DNA of 64,000 nucleotides from Rhea pennata (lineage: Eukaryota > Chordata > Aves > Rheiformes > Rheidae). How positions within the stretch are numbered: the first letter of the stretch is position 1; each line of letters starts with the position of its first letter. This document shows positions 25,434 through 38,072 of the stretch, one piece after another. The notes under the pieces were generated by a model. The model had not been told where the DNA came from, searched no databases, and worked only from the letters and a program-made list of their open reading frames with translations. The stretch lies in contig NC_084663.1 in assembly GCF_028389875.1 (NCBI RefSeq), forward strand, positions 11,236,666-11,300,665, written 5' to 3'. The position numbers and the translations under genes were made by a program.

Positions 25434-28400
25434 CCTTGCTGACTTCCTCTCTCTTCTAATGTGCTCCTGGTTTTCACAAAACTTGCAGAAATCTGTTTTT
25501 GGAACATCTGAGCGATGTAGTTGGAACTGGACAGTGTTCAGCACTTTTGAGAGGAGCTGATGGCCAGACAGACCAACAGACTACATGGTTGCAAAAGCCT
25601 CATTTCTTAAGACAGTCAGAATTACTGAATAAATTATCTTAAGGTAATCAGAATGTTACGTAATATACTTATACATCTCTTCGTGTTTTCCAACAGACAT
25701 ACAAAATATGTAATTCTGAATTTTTCTCCTTCAATGAATCTCCTTCACTGTTCCCTTTCACTGAATCTCTTGCCTAGTCACATAAAATCTAAACTATTTC
25801 ACTGAAAATGGTAGTAAGTGTGACTTGAGGAAAATTTTAAAAAGTTCAGTTAAGCAATATAGCATAAAGAATCAAATTTTGATGTCTTTTATCCTATCAG
25901 TCTATGACTGGAAGCAATCTTCAAAAAGGACCTTAGAAAAGTCCACTTGAGTTAGTCTACTTAACTTAGTCCACTTGAGTTATACTATAAATTTAATCAA
26001 TAGAAAATGTTTGTCAATTAACAATAATTACATATTTATCAGTAAATCTGCCTTTATATAAGGTTGTGTAATATCGGCAGGCAGTCCTCTTATAAAGATA
26101 AATGCATTTTTGACTTCACCAAAATACACTATTTCAAGAAACAAGTTTCCTTGTTCTCTTTAGGAATATAAGACTAGACCTCATAATGATCTCAAGTACT
26201 GACACAGAGGCTGGTTAATCTGCAGTATTGCTGTCATTTTAGGTGATGTCTGATGTTCTGCTCTTTAGTTCTTTAAGACATTTTACTGTTAGAGAGGAAA
26301 ACAAAGTTGACTGTTGATCAAATAAATGGGGGTAGTTTTTTTGAAAAGAAAGATTTTTTCTTTTTTTTTTTCCTAGAAAAGATGTCTGAAGCTCTCTGCT
26401 ACTCAACTGCCTTAATCACGATGTTCCCAACAAATCTAACTAACGTTCAAAAACTGACCTTCAGAGTTAAACTTTTGAATTTGTCAAAATTTGTCTACAT
26501 AGATGTTCTATCTGAGCACATCAGAACATCAAAAAAGTGCTCTAAAGGAAAAAGGACAGGACACTGAAAAAGTGAATATGAGAAATCAGAAAAAAATTTT
26601 CAATTGCCTGTGCAGTGAGAGTTGAAGATAACTTCTAATGAGATCATGATGGCATGAAAATATGGTTATTTTTAATAAGTTGATAGAAAGAACTGTATGA
26701 TATTGTTTTCTGTAATAGAAAAGCTCTGGGCTTGATGATCAAGAAAGTAAGTGCCTTGCAGCTCCATGCCTCATGGTTTGGACACTTCACTCCTATTCAC
26801 TCTAATGGAAATTACATGCTCAATTACTAAAATAATTTTGAAAACATGTTTTACTGTTTTCAAACTGTACAGGAAGATCAGAGAATGTATTGTGTTGACA
26901 AATAAATCTCTGAGTTAGACACCAGTCAACAAATGTGAAACTTTTGAACATACATTTTTAAAAACAGATGGGTAGAACTAGAATTGTAGATCCATATTTA
27001 GGCACTTATTTAAGTCATCTATCAGAAGTGCAAACTTTTAAATTAATGGTTCACCTAGAAAGGGAAAGGTAGGTAAGCAGACTTTAAAAAGAAGAGCATT
27101 CAGAAATTTCTGTGCCTCTGAATAGCAAGATTATGAGCCTCATAAGCAGAACTCAATAATAATAATTTAATATCCTTTAGTTTTTTTATTGGTTTTCACT
27201 CAAAATCCTGTTCTATTTTCCATTGCTTGGATGGAATTTACTACCTTTCATCTCTGGAGCTGGCTGCCCCTGGTGCAGATAGACTAGAGGCTAAAGGACT
27301 ATATCTGCATCTCCCTCCCTACTGCTGATGCGTCTTCAGTAAAATAAAATAAGCTTTTGTTTTTCATTCACGTTTGCAATTAGTTTAACTACATAGGGAG
27401 CAGGGATTCATACAAACAAATACCAATAGAACTGAGACTCTGGAATGAAACATGAACATTTGAGTGATATAGCTTTATACACTTCTAGTTTACAGGAAAT
27501 AAAATAGGAAATAAATAAAGAGATATTGAACAAAAGATCTGTTTAGCAGGAAACGGTTTCTTAGCAAACTCCAGACATTTTTATTTTTTTAGCACAAACA
27601 TCAGACTGGATGAACTGTGATGCATTTTTATGTATTTAAGATTCACATTCCCCTTTCACCTCTTCTTCCTGCACATGGATAATTCTCAGTATCTTCCTTT
27701 AGCCAGAAGGGGCAAATTAGGTGGCTTACTGCTACAATTTAACCTACTATTATTTATTTTTTGTCCAGCTGGCCTGGCATGGGCAGTCTGTCTCCATCTG
27801 TTCCCCATTTCAAGAAAACATCATTAACTCCACTACTTTGGTAAGCTGAGTGAAATAAAACATGGCAAAGAAGAAGTTCCTTTCAAATTCCTTTAAAAAT
27901 CCCTTATGTCTGTGGAACAGACATGCTTTATAGAGCAAGTTTCAGAGCAGTACTGTGATTTACTGCAATTTCAACTCACACTAAGTCTACATTAAATCAC
28001 CAATATATGTGATGTCAAGGTGAATGTAGAGACCGAAGGAAAATTAGAACGTATAGAAATTTTTGGAATTTAAAGATAAGGGATTTAAGCTTGCGCAGTA
28101 GCAAATCACTTTAAGAAAATAACAGGTTAGTGCAATGGTCAGGTAGTAAGATTTTGTTGATAGCTGCCAGCTTTTGAAGTCTGCAATATATGATCTTTAC
28201 ATGGTCATAGGTGAAGAAAATCTGCCTTATCCAAGAGCCCAAAGAAACCACACACTCGGTTATAGGAGTTCATCTTGGGCAATTACTTACAGATGAGAGA
28301 GGAGACAGCAAGTAGCTAGATAGCAATTTGCTTTCAACTTCTCAATCCAGTTGATAGTATGGTATTTCTGAAGTTTGAGTCAGCAATACTAGATTATGAG

Positions 28401-29939
28401 CAAAAAGGCAGCTTTTAATAAAGGAAAGGAAAATAGGAGTATCTAGCTATATCTCGATCCTCTGACACAGTAAAGAGTGGTGCTATGGTGCTCGTTAGTG
28501 GCTTCAGGACACTCCTGCACAGACTGATTACATTTTCTGTAACAATTACCAAGTGAATTTGAGGCAAAGAAAAGCTAAATCATACCTGGCATTTATTCAC
28601 TTCATCAGTCATTCAATCTTGAAGTTCTTTATTCAGAGAATAAGGTATTAGAAGAAGGAACAGTTATCTATATCATGTTAGTAAGCAGGTAGGCCTATAA
28701 TGAAACTAAAATGTTAAGTTATAAAGACAAAATTTTCCTCAGTTAATGTGAGAGGTATACAGTGTAGTCATCTACATCTGAGATAATCACTTCATGCTCC
28801 TTTCATAATTAAAGGAAGAATAGCACAATTCCTCTGACCTGTTTTAGATACCCATGTTATGGTGAAACGAATAGTGACTGATGTGCCTGCTTCATTCCAT
28901 TGACCATAAATAGACCCTAGATTAATAGCTTAGGTGTAGTTACTAAAACTTAGTAAAAAGAATCACATCTATATTTCTTAACATCTTGCATTCTTACACA
29001 TAGTAGAGTGAAGACAAAATGTAATTATTTATGTAAAACAGTGGCACTTGAAATGGTCTAGATAATAGAAATTTTTTATTTTGTTATAGCTGTTTATTGT
29101 TAGAGCTTGAAAAGCTAATATTTGCTAACATCACAGTTGATATCGCAGTTGAATATTTACTATTGCTGTTAGATATAGAGAATAAAAATACATTGAAATT
29201 ATCTAACCAAAAGAAAAAGAGCAGGAAGTAAACTCAGAGAATAACAGTTGTAGTTTCTGAAGGTGGTGATTACTCATCAACAGTGTTCTGCCCTTGGAAG
29301 AATGATTAGGAAGTGAAAGTGCAATCTGGGGTGTTGCAGCCCCAGAAAAACTACCAGACAAGATCAAGTGATATGACCTGACTATGTCTGTGTCTTTTCA
29401 AAATAGTTTCCTTGTTTTTGTCTGTTGTGATTGTCCCTAAGAATGTGTTACTGTTAAGACTGACCCGTGAAGGGAGAGGATACATGCATAGCAGAGGATA
29501 CAACTTCAGCCGAAAAGTCTATCAGTTTGTTCTGATCTTTCACTTGAGTCTCTGGGAAGAAGATTGGCTTTTTTATGTCAAAAACACACAAAAAAGCCTT
29601 ATTGTTGTTATCTATTGTGTTTCCAGAAGATTGTCAGGAGTCTCACAAGAAAAAAAAAATGATTCAAAGAATATGTCATTTACATTCAACATATCACAAC
29701 CTAGAAATTCATGAGCAGAAAGGAAAGCATGACCATGAGATCATGCAATTAGCCAGTAGAAGAACATACTACAATGGTCTTGTTTATTTCTTATCTTTAT
29801 CGTAACAATTTCTTGCCTGCTTATGTTTTTCAGAGGTCAGATGGAAAAAAAGCTTTTTAAAGTAATTTGAATGAAACAGTGAGTTGGTTTGATTTTCTAA
29901 CAAAATGTCTGTGAACACAAGGAACAAGCATAGACAACT
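25434..29939. other. Intergenic DNA without recognisable genes
   Basis: This is AT-rich sequence. A short imperfect tandem duplication (units of gtccacttgagtta) lies at about 25940-25982, and a T-rich run at about 26337-26371. The short open frames, such as 29412-29714 on the + strand, have no family resemblance. No RNA genes were seen. Confidence 0.55.
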
Positions 29940-30960
29940 GTAGAGTTTAAAGAATACAGAGATGATGTGAAATCAGCAGGGAATAAATACCATGAAAGAG
30001 GCTGGCAAGGGCTATGTGATGTATGGACTGGAAAGTAAGAAGAGATGCTGGAATGGTGTGATGGATGCATCAGGCAGAGGAGATGGTTGTTGCAGAAGCT
30101 GTTAAGGGCTTATAAAACCTAAAAGATTTGTCAAGAGTATATAAATGATAGGAAAATGGAAGGGGGCTAAAGTTAGATTGGTGAGGGAGGAAGAAAGGGT
30201 CCATCACAGAGGATGACAGATGGAAAAAAATTAAAAAGGTCTGAAAATGATACTAAGCTATACTTATATGGGTGTCAAGCAATAAGCAAATAATTAGCTG
30301 TGACTATTGAAGGCGGTAGTGTAGACAACTTGCCTTGGTCATATTGGACTTAAAGGTAGGTTATTTTAGATGACATAATAAGATAATCATCATAGATCAT
30401 CATAGAATGGTAAGGTTGGAAGGGACCTCTGAAGATCATCTAGTCCTACCCTCAGTGTAGCGCACACAGGGACTGAACCTGCAACTTTGGCATTAGCAGC
30501 ACCATGCTCTAACCAACTGAGCTAAACCTGCCCCTCAATAGCATGAATGAGACTGAAACTCTGAGGACAAGTCTGCAGTATAGAAGTACAAATTCTGAGT
30601 AGTCAGGCTGGACATAGCAGACAAAATTTCACATAAATGAGTAAGCAAGTAAACATGAAAAAGGGGTGTCCTGATGTAATGGCGTCTAATGCAGAAATAG
30701 AGCTACCAATAGGGCTGCTGACAGAGCAGCTAGAGAAATGAGCAGTGAAGAACAATCATGGGAGCCAGGGAGAAACTGGCTGCCAAGTAGAAGGGAAATG
30801 ACTAAATGCATCAAGGACAACAGGAAGATCAAGTAGGCCTTGAGCCAAGACAGAAAAAGAAAGCTGGAAGAAAGCTACCACGGCTCATGTACTGATCTGA
30901 AAGATTATTCTGCAGTGAAGACTTCAACAGAGATGCTATAAGCACTCTAAGATTTGGAAG
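29940..30960. other. Purine-skewed unidentified segment hosting a SINE
   Basis: On both sides of the SINE at 30401-30534 the + strand is unusually rich in A and G (for example gaggaagaaagggtcc and cagaaaaagaaagctgg). It lacks the T-runs common elsewhere in the window. No open frame of note survives. The texture suggests an old transposon or retroviral-type non-coding segment, but I match no family and claim none. Confidence 0.25.
30401..30534 (-). mobile_element. tRNA-Ile-derived SINE with CR1 tail (TguSINE1-like)
   Basis: Read on the minus strand, the element starts with a tRNA-like head. It has an A box tagctcagttgg (30513-30524), the stem ggttagagcatggtgc, and a B box ggttcagtccc (30469-30479), all resembling tRNA-Ile. 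It then passes directly into a CR1 3' tail, gactagatgatcttcagagg then tcccttccaacctt, and ends catagaat-type with short ATGAT repeats (30384-30400). This head-plus-tail design is that of TguSINE1, described from zebra finch and mobilised by CR1. The anticodon loop is altered, so it is not a working tRNA. No convincing target-site duplication was found. Confidence 0.85.
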
Positions 30961-33897
30961 AAAAGACAAAGAGAAAACAAATCCCATAAACCTCTCACAC
31001 AGGACACTAACTTTTCATAGACTTTTCACTATTATCTTTAATATTTGTTTGCAGATTTTCTTCTCCTGATCTGTACACTGCTGATTTATTGTATAGGGAT
31101 TCCTTGTTCCAGCAGTTTCTCATCACTATGTGCAAGGCTCATCTCGCTCCATGAAGGTAACTTTTTATACTTGTAGGCAATCCTCCTGGGTTGCTAATGG
31201 ATCATTTACACATCTGAGAATGTTGTTAAGAAGCTCCTGAGGTGGAATGGGACTCCGTCCAGCTGTAGCAACTACCTACTGCTCTTACTCCTTTTGGCAG
31301 GCTCCTGGGAGTTGCACTACTGCCTATTAGTAAGCTGATGATGGAAGGAACAGCTGTAAATCTCACATGTAATGATAAGCTTGACGCTCTTAAATTAGTT
31401 AGGAAAGAATAACTTGAACATTTAAAAACAGACCTTGAACCAGGATCTTTTTACAGGTTAATGCCACCAGTAAGACAACAGATCAGTGACCGTAAGCTCT
31501 AAACATTCCTCAGTTCTTTCTGATGGTTCTCCATTTTTTTTTTTTTTTTTGAAACCAGGTAATTCAAATGTCAAGGCAATTTACCACATTGTTTCGAGTC
31601 TGATTTTTAATCTTTCTGTTGATCTACTGGATAATCTTTCAGAAATCATGTGTTCCTTTCTGATTCACAGGAGTTTGTAGCTGTTTTCTTATGCAAAGTC
31701 ACCTAAGCTTATTTATTCTGGAAAGCAAGTGAAAAGCAAAAGAAATGAATATACTAAGAAGGCAAAACAGGATTATTTACTTGGGGATGATGACAAAGAA
31801 GAAACAACAGAATGAGGAGGAAAGAAGAATAAGGCAGCTGGTTCAGCAGATAGAAAATAGAATAAAATACCAATGGAGACTCTGCTGTGGTGCTTACAGG
31901 ATCTTTGAAAGACAGGTGGAAGTGGAGAGAACATGCTGGGAAAGGAAAAATGAGGGAATGAAATAGAAGAAAGCTTGACACAGAAGGTAAAACTTTGTCT
32001 TTCTTGTAGTCCTTGACAGAAAGCCAAGAATCTACCTGAAGGACCAGCTAGACACCTACAGAGCGAGAAATGAACAACATACCTGGCAAGAGAAGTTGCA
32101 ATATTCTAATCATCCTTAAAGAGCGAAGGGACCAGGGTGAAAAATAGTGACCTTTATTTTTTATTGTTTCATCTGCTGGTCTTACTCACAAGTCATGGTT
32201 AATAGGTGGACTTAATCTCACCTAACTTTAGAAGTCTGTATCTGAGTTAATTTTTGTATATGTAGCATTAAGCACTCTGTCTTTGGCACTAAATTCTCAA
32301 CGTAATTTGGGGACCCTAGAGAACTGTGGGCACAAACAAAGGGACTTCAAAGTCTGGGATGAAAACTCTACTCACAATAGATAAAAAACTGTATTTATGC
32401 TGATATGAAATTTTTATTACCATCTAGCATCTTATATCTGGGCTTCCGTGGAGAACTATGTGGAAATAAACTTGCAACAGAGAGAGTGTAACAACTCTCT
32501 GCAAGCAAGGCAAGGTGGCTAACACGGCACCATCCTGGTGCTCGCAAAGGTCGTGTCTATTCTTGGTGTCGTATTGCTACGACCAGCCATGAAATCACTG
32601 CCTCCTTTCTCTTTCAGATAAGCAGATAAAGCTTTAAAAAACGGGTCTTTATACCATTTCTAGGACAGTGCTGCCTGATTTTTATGGAGGTCTGTGCAGG
32701 ACATTATAATCTTGACAAATGTGCTCCCACCACAAAGTGATACAGGTTCATTTCCTCTCCCCCTGATGCTTCAGTGTCTGACTTTTATTTCTTGGTTATT
32801 CATATCACTTAAACATGCACCTGAATAATTTTTGATGGGACTTCTCACATGCTTAAACATTAGGCAAATATTTAAATGATATCTGCAGTCAAGCCTCTGT
32901 TTAATTTGTTCCTATCTGTTCATCAGTTCGTATGAAACATTTCTAATACAATTCAATTACAAGAATAAATGGCTTGTAGTGTATATTAAAAAGAAGGAGA
33001 TGAAAATGTCGCCAGGGGAAATTAGAACACCAAATGTCTTTTTCCTTTGATGCTCTTTTTTTTGCAAAGCTTATACTGGGATTGATGGATTGCTGTACCT
33101 TTTCACTGCTTTCATTTGGATCGGCTGTGTGCAGTGCTTTCCATATTTAAACATGAAACAAGTGATCTCGTTTTATTATTACTATTATTATTATCCCTCT
33201 TCAAAAAAATGAAGTGACTGAACAGTCTAGTCTGATATCTACAGTGTCCCTTAGATAGGTGATTCGTGAGCTGTCGTGTCATGGGAATATTAAAGGGGGA
33301 AAGAGCACCTTGAAGCCTCTCACTTTTAGATTTGCCTTTTGAAATGGGTGGCCTTTTACTACTTGCTGTCTGTTTTTATGGTTTCTGCTATTTTTGGTGT
33401 TTTTACAACAGAGTAGTGGCACAATCACTGAAGAGGGAAAAAAAAATCAAAATAGTTAAAATACTGCTTCAGTTTTATACAGCTGTCCTAACCACGTCTT
33501 TACTAGAACAGAAAAGAGCAAAGCTGAACTGTAGCGGTGTTGCCTCTCAAGAAAGCACTAACAGCTACTGTGCCAGGTCGTACCAGCTCTCCTACCGCAC
33601 TGGTAACAGCGCACTGGCTACTTTAACCTCAAGCTATAGAACAAATGCGTTTAAGCAGATAACCTATGCTCCTGCCCCCCAAAAAAAGTTTGTGTTGTGA
33701 GATAGGCTACAACCTCTAGAGTTGAAATATACTGACAGCCTAGTGTACAACATCTAATTAGAACAGTTGCCTTTCCAAGCAAAACGTATGTTTCTACATT
33801 ATTCAGAATATCTGTGCAAGAACTCTACTAATTAATCATATTAACAGTAGACTTTTTTTGATCTCAATGAAAAAAAATGCCCATTTTCTTAAACAAA

Positions 33898-33898
<1 letters not shown>
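30961..33898. other. Intergenic DNA with minor repeat relics
   Basis: There is a T run at 31534-31550 and a purine-rich stretch at 31735-31990 that leaves a 73-codon open frame of charged, low-complexity residues. A possible MIR/L2-like scrap at 33172-33240 reads attattattatccc, then aatgaagtgact. The 122-codon open frame at 33332-33700 has no recognisable domain. No gene is supported. Confidence 0.5.
32808..32875. repeat. Probable relic of the amniote palindromic repeat
   Basis: The parts cacttaaacatgcacctgaa, gatgggacttctcacatgct and taaacattaggcaaatattt follow the order of an old reptile/bird repeat in which gggactnctcatgtgcttaa is typical. It is diverged and short, so confidence is limited. 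Confidence 0.35.

Positions 33899-33929
<31 letters not shown>
33899..33929. repeat. (TG)n microsatellite
   Basis: About fifteen perfect TG units. The tract is probably length-variable and potentially Z-DNA forming. Confidence 0.95.
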
Positions 33930-33931
<2 letters not shown>

Positions 33932-34345
33932 TCTTTGGATAGGCATAAACAATTTTGCATCAAATGCCCACATTAAGAATGTTCCTTGTTAATGTCATTT
34001 TGATCTTGGTTTAAGCCTTGCTGACTTCAAATTTGTAAACTGTTAAATTAGTTTCATTAGTATTGCTCTGCTGCTGTTAAGAAAAACATAAACCATAATG
34101 TTGAAAAGAGAGGTCAAAGAGAGGTCAAGTTAAAACTAAAGTCTTCACATTCAGTGATTCTTGCCATAGTGAAATTTTACTGGTAATAATGCAAATGCAG
34201 ATATGATTAATGACATATATAGCTGCCTCAGGAGAAGACCTTTTAAACAGGAAAATAAGATTTTAACTAAAGTGTCCATAATCTATCTCCAAAATGTTCT
34301 GGAAACAGCACATTTTTAAGCTTCATCCAACCCCAGCTATGAGGG

Positions 34346-34432
34346 AAAAAAAAAAAAAAAAAAAAAAAGAAAGAAAACCAACCAAACAAACAAAAAAATC
34401 CCAAACGAAACGAAAACAACAACAACAAAACC
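34346..34432. repeat. A-rich tract with AAAC-type units
   Basis: A run of 23 A is followed by GAAA, CCAAA and CAA units. It could be a decayed retroposon tail, but there is no recognisable body beside it. Both strands have long low-complexity open frames here that are artefacts of composition. Confidence 0.88.
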
Positions 34433-37400
34433 AAAGCCCTCAGTTGTGCTTTCCTCCACTCTTGCGCAATGTTAACACAAGACTTAGTGCCACTCTGTTT
34501 ATCCATTTGGAAAGTTGCGCTTCCTCGAGATTATCACTGATGCACTGATGCCCTTAAGATTTGAATATGAGAGTATACAGAAACTGGTGCAGCTATAACT
34601 TTTGTAGTGGTCTGTGATCTGGCTGCGAATGCCTTGGGAAGTGAACCGTTCTCACTGCTGCAATGTTTTAATTTCACAAGGTGATGGAGACCAGAATCTG
34701 GTCGAGTTGCTCAGATTTTTGGCTGAAGTTGTTCAAGTTCACATTATTAAAATTCCACCATAATACTATTTTCTATTGACACACAACCTGCAGGGACACT
34801 TTTATGTATAGTGAATCAGTGGAAAAGCTGGAAAACCACTTTCTGTTAATGTGGAAATAGAAACAGAAGTGACATCTTCTCAAATCTTTATGGAAAAACA
34901 GAACTTAGCATTCCTATCTGTCTTCAAGACGACTAATTAACAGGTTAATGAGGTTACTGGAGTGTTAGTTTTCCTTTGGGTTTTTAAAATAGACAAAGGG
35001 AAAGTCAGTGCAGTTCAAATATTATCTATTTTCTTTATACTACTAGCTATTCTAGTAAATACAGCAGTTAAAAATAAGATCTTATGTAATTAAATAAAAT
35101 TACAGTTGCCTTGCAAGCTCGTCTTTTCACGTTATTAAAAATTCCTCTACTACAATAGGCTATAATTTTCCCTTTGATGTGTTTGAGGCGTATGCATAGT
35201 ATTTTGTGATATATGTGTATTTTTGTATACTTATTCTAATTTCATTTTCATCAGGGGTTTCCAACCATAGAGAGAATTTACTGTAAAGGTATTCATGTTT
35301 CAGACATTAATATATCAAAGTGTGGAAAGTGATTAGGTCCAATGAACAATATGTTTGACAAGGCTGAATATCTATTTGCAGGTTTTTGTAGTGATTCCAC
35401 CACAGGATTTCTTTTAAGCATAAATGCATGTATTGTCTGCATGCACTTGACAGTCTTTTCATATTATAAACAAGGTCTGTATCTGTTGCCTTTATCTTTA
35501 CACACCGGAAAATACTTCTCTATATTCAGTTTTGCTATTTCTTTTCTGAATGTGCTTGCTTTAAAGTAATATTATCTTTTGAAATACATATATGTATTTT
35601 CAGGAGAAGATGTATTAGAATTAGTGTTCACAAATGACAGTTATACATTACAGATTTGAAAAGTTTTTAAGGTAAGTACATTTTAAAATGTTTTGTTCCC
35701 ATTGTACTGTTTAAAAATGGACATTTCCCAATACAAAGTTGGAATATTAATTATATTTATGGTCTATGTATTACTGAAATATAAAAGTCTTAGAGAGTTA
35801 TCAATTTAGAGATGGTATAATTTAGTTCTAAACAACTCTTCTATATCCCTTTCTCACAAATTTTGCCAAAAATGCTCTGGTTTATGATTTCCTGCTTTAA
35901 CTACAGCCTATGCAAGTATATCTAAGACTGCATAAAACAAACTGGGAACAGAATAAAGCCTTAAATAACCTAATTAAAGAGAGGGGGCAGGGGAGAGAGA
36001 AAGAGAAAGAACCTTAATCTTAAGAGTACACATCAGGCAATTTTCAAGTCATGTAGCTGGTTTTGTCTGGAACAAGACTGCATTTCAGTACAGTGTCAAC
36101 TATTTCCATGTCATGTTGAAACTGTTAAACCTCAGCTATTTCTTGGCATGACTTTTTCTTAAAAAAGTCACAAGATGTGGAAATTTTTTAATAAAGGGGA
36201 AAAAACCACCACTATCTCTATATATACTTCAAAACTTAACTTACACTGACCATAAAATATTGCCTTTTGGAGCATAGACCAACTATAGTGCAAAAGGTGG
36301 GATGTTACATCCGAGAGGGAAATGTTCCACTAAGACATGATGATCTGAGCAATAAATACCATAACTGATGTAATTTTGAAAGTCTATTTTCTTGCTGAAA
36401 TGTCTTGCTGTTTGTGAAAAGAAAGGAGACATCAGCTTTTTTTTCCCCTTTCTTTTTCTTCTAGAAAAAATGTTCCTGTCTATTTAGCTACACAATAGAA
36501 GAAGAATCTCCCTTGAGTCAGACTGTCCCCAAGATAAATATTTTCCCTTCTAGAGGATTTCTGCCTAGGACATGCTCCCAAACTACTGCAGCTTGTTCAC
36601 TGGTACACATTTTCTTTGCATTTGAAGTGTAAAGGTGTGTAGGGGTAAAGGTCCGGTGGCAAAGTTAGCAGTACCCTCTGCTAAGGCACTAAAAACACGA
36701 GCTGGACTTTGCTCTGGGCTTGCTCTTACACCTCAGCTGTATAGGGTTATTGGGAAGGAGTCAAAGGTGATGTTAGCCACATCAATCCTTGTTTCCTGTG
36801 GCTGTAGGAATCCCATAGGTGCCCCATAACCATCCTGGCCTGGCAGGCAACCTCTATGAGCATGGCCTTTCTTTGATGTAGCAAAAAGAAAGGAGGGCAT
36901 GAGGAGCTTTGGATGAGGAGCGCAGCGTCCCTATGGGTGTTTTATATTTCTTTGTTGGAACAAGAGGCCACGTCAGCCTCCTCTGGGTTCCTAGGTATTC
37001 TATGCTTCCAATAGAAGAAAAACGTAGTTGCAGCCTGAGCTTCTCCTGCTTTCAACAGGATGGATACAGGCTAAATTTCTTGATTTAAATCTATCCCAAT
37101 GATAGACTCACAGATGAACTGTGAATTGAATCTTGAATTTTCCTTCTCTTTTGTCCCTTCTTAGATATTTCTTCACTTCTCTCCCCTGCCTTGCTCCATG
37201 GTGGGAACAAAGGAGGAAGAACAAGAACACACTCATAAAAACTGCTGGAGCAGACAAAGCCAAGTTATTTTGTACCTTTGATGTAACACCTCCAATAATT
37301 CAACTCATACTGTCTAAGAATTTTTATTTCCATTTACATATGATTTGTCTTATAGGCTTCTCTTGCTAATGATTGATAGCAACATGGTAAGCACATGAGT

Positions 37401-37998
37401 TTAGGAAGAAAAAATTACAGTTTGTGAAGAGGAAATTGTTCAAACAGTATGAAACTGCCAATCTAAATTTAAATGTGCCCTTTAAACATATCCATTCTCT
37501 CTCTCTCTCTTTTGCAAGTGCTGTAAATGTGTCACTTCTGTTTTCTGGAGTTTCAGACTCTTCTTATCTCTTAACAGACTCTGATGGTAGTATCCCACTA
37601 GCTGTTTTTCCCTTTTTTAACATGTCCAGTGAAGTTGGAGTTACAAAACCCAGCACAACATTGAAAAACTGCTATTTTCATGACCATATCTCTTGCCAGT
37701 TTTCACTTCTGGTCTCAATTTATTGCATGCAGCTTATTTTAATAACAATAACAAAGCTTTTGATATGCACAGTAAGTTTTTTGAAATCCTTTTAAAAGAA
37801 ATAAGCTAAAAATTTCCATAGGTAGCTTTTAACTCCTGATGTAGTGATGATTTAAGCATCCAAATTAAGACAAAGTGAGAGACTATTTTAAAGGTGCTCA
37901 GCATCAGCAACTGTGAGTTCCAGAGCCAAGGGATCAAGCTGGCACACACAAGCAGCTCCAAATCGAGGACTCCGTTGGAAAATTTGGCCTTGTTTCTT
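34433..37998. other. Intergenic DNA without recognisable genes
   Basis: This is AT-rich sequence. The 123-codon open frame at 37424-37795 is serine/leucine-rich, crosses a CT run (37496-37511) and shows no family signature. No RNA gene or mobile element was recognised. Confidence 0.5.
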
Positions 37999-38072
37999 AA
38001 GGGTGAAATCTCATCCCTTCAAAGTCAATAACAAATCTCCCGATGACTTCAATAGGCTAAGATTTCACCCTT
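37999..38072. repeat. Amniote palindromic repeat relic with intact outer arms
   Basis: Outer arms aagggtgaaatct (37999-38011) and agatttcaccctt (38060-38072) are perfect inverted complements. Between them lie caaagtcaata and gatgacttcaata, the inner half-sites. The arrangement gggtgaaatc, tgaagtcaatgg, ccattgacttca, gatttcaccc is a widely seen old palindrome in reptile and bird genomes. I do not know its database name. Confidence 0.6.

Noticed and set aside
30457..30534. Functional tRNA-Ile gene on the minus strand
   Set aside because: The anticodon loop is altered and the 3' end fuses to a CR1 tail, so it is a SINE head.
31745..31966. 73-codon charged, coiled-coil-like frame
   Set aside because: It derives from purine-rich sequence that encodes Lys/Glu/Arg by composition; no conserved domain was recognised.
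33332..33700. 122-codon frame starting MPFEMGG
   Set aside because: It has a hydrophobic start but no family signature and lies alone in AT-rich intergenic DNA. Its length is within chance for a 64-kb window.
37424..37795. 123-codon frame starting MKRKLFKQ
   Set aside because: It crosses a CT simple repeat and is low in informative residues. No similarity was recognised.
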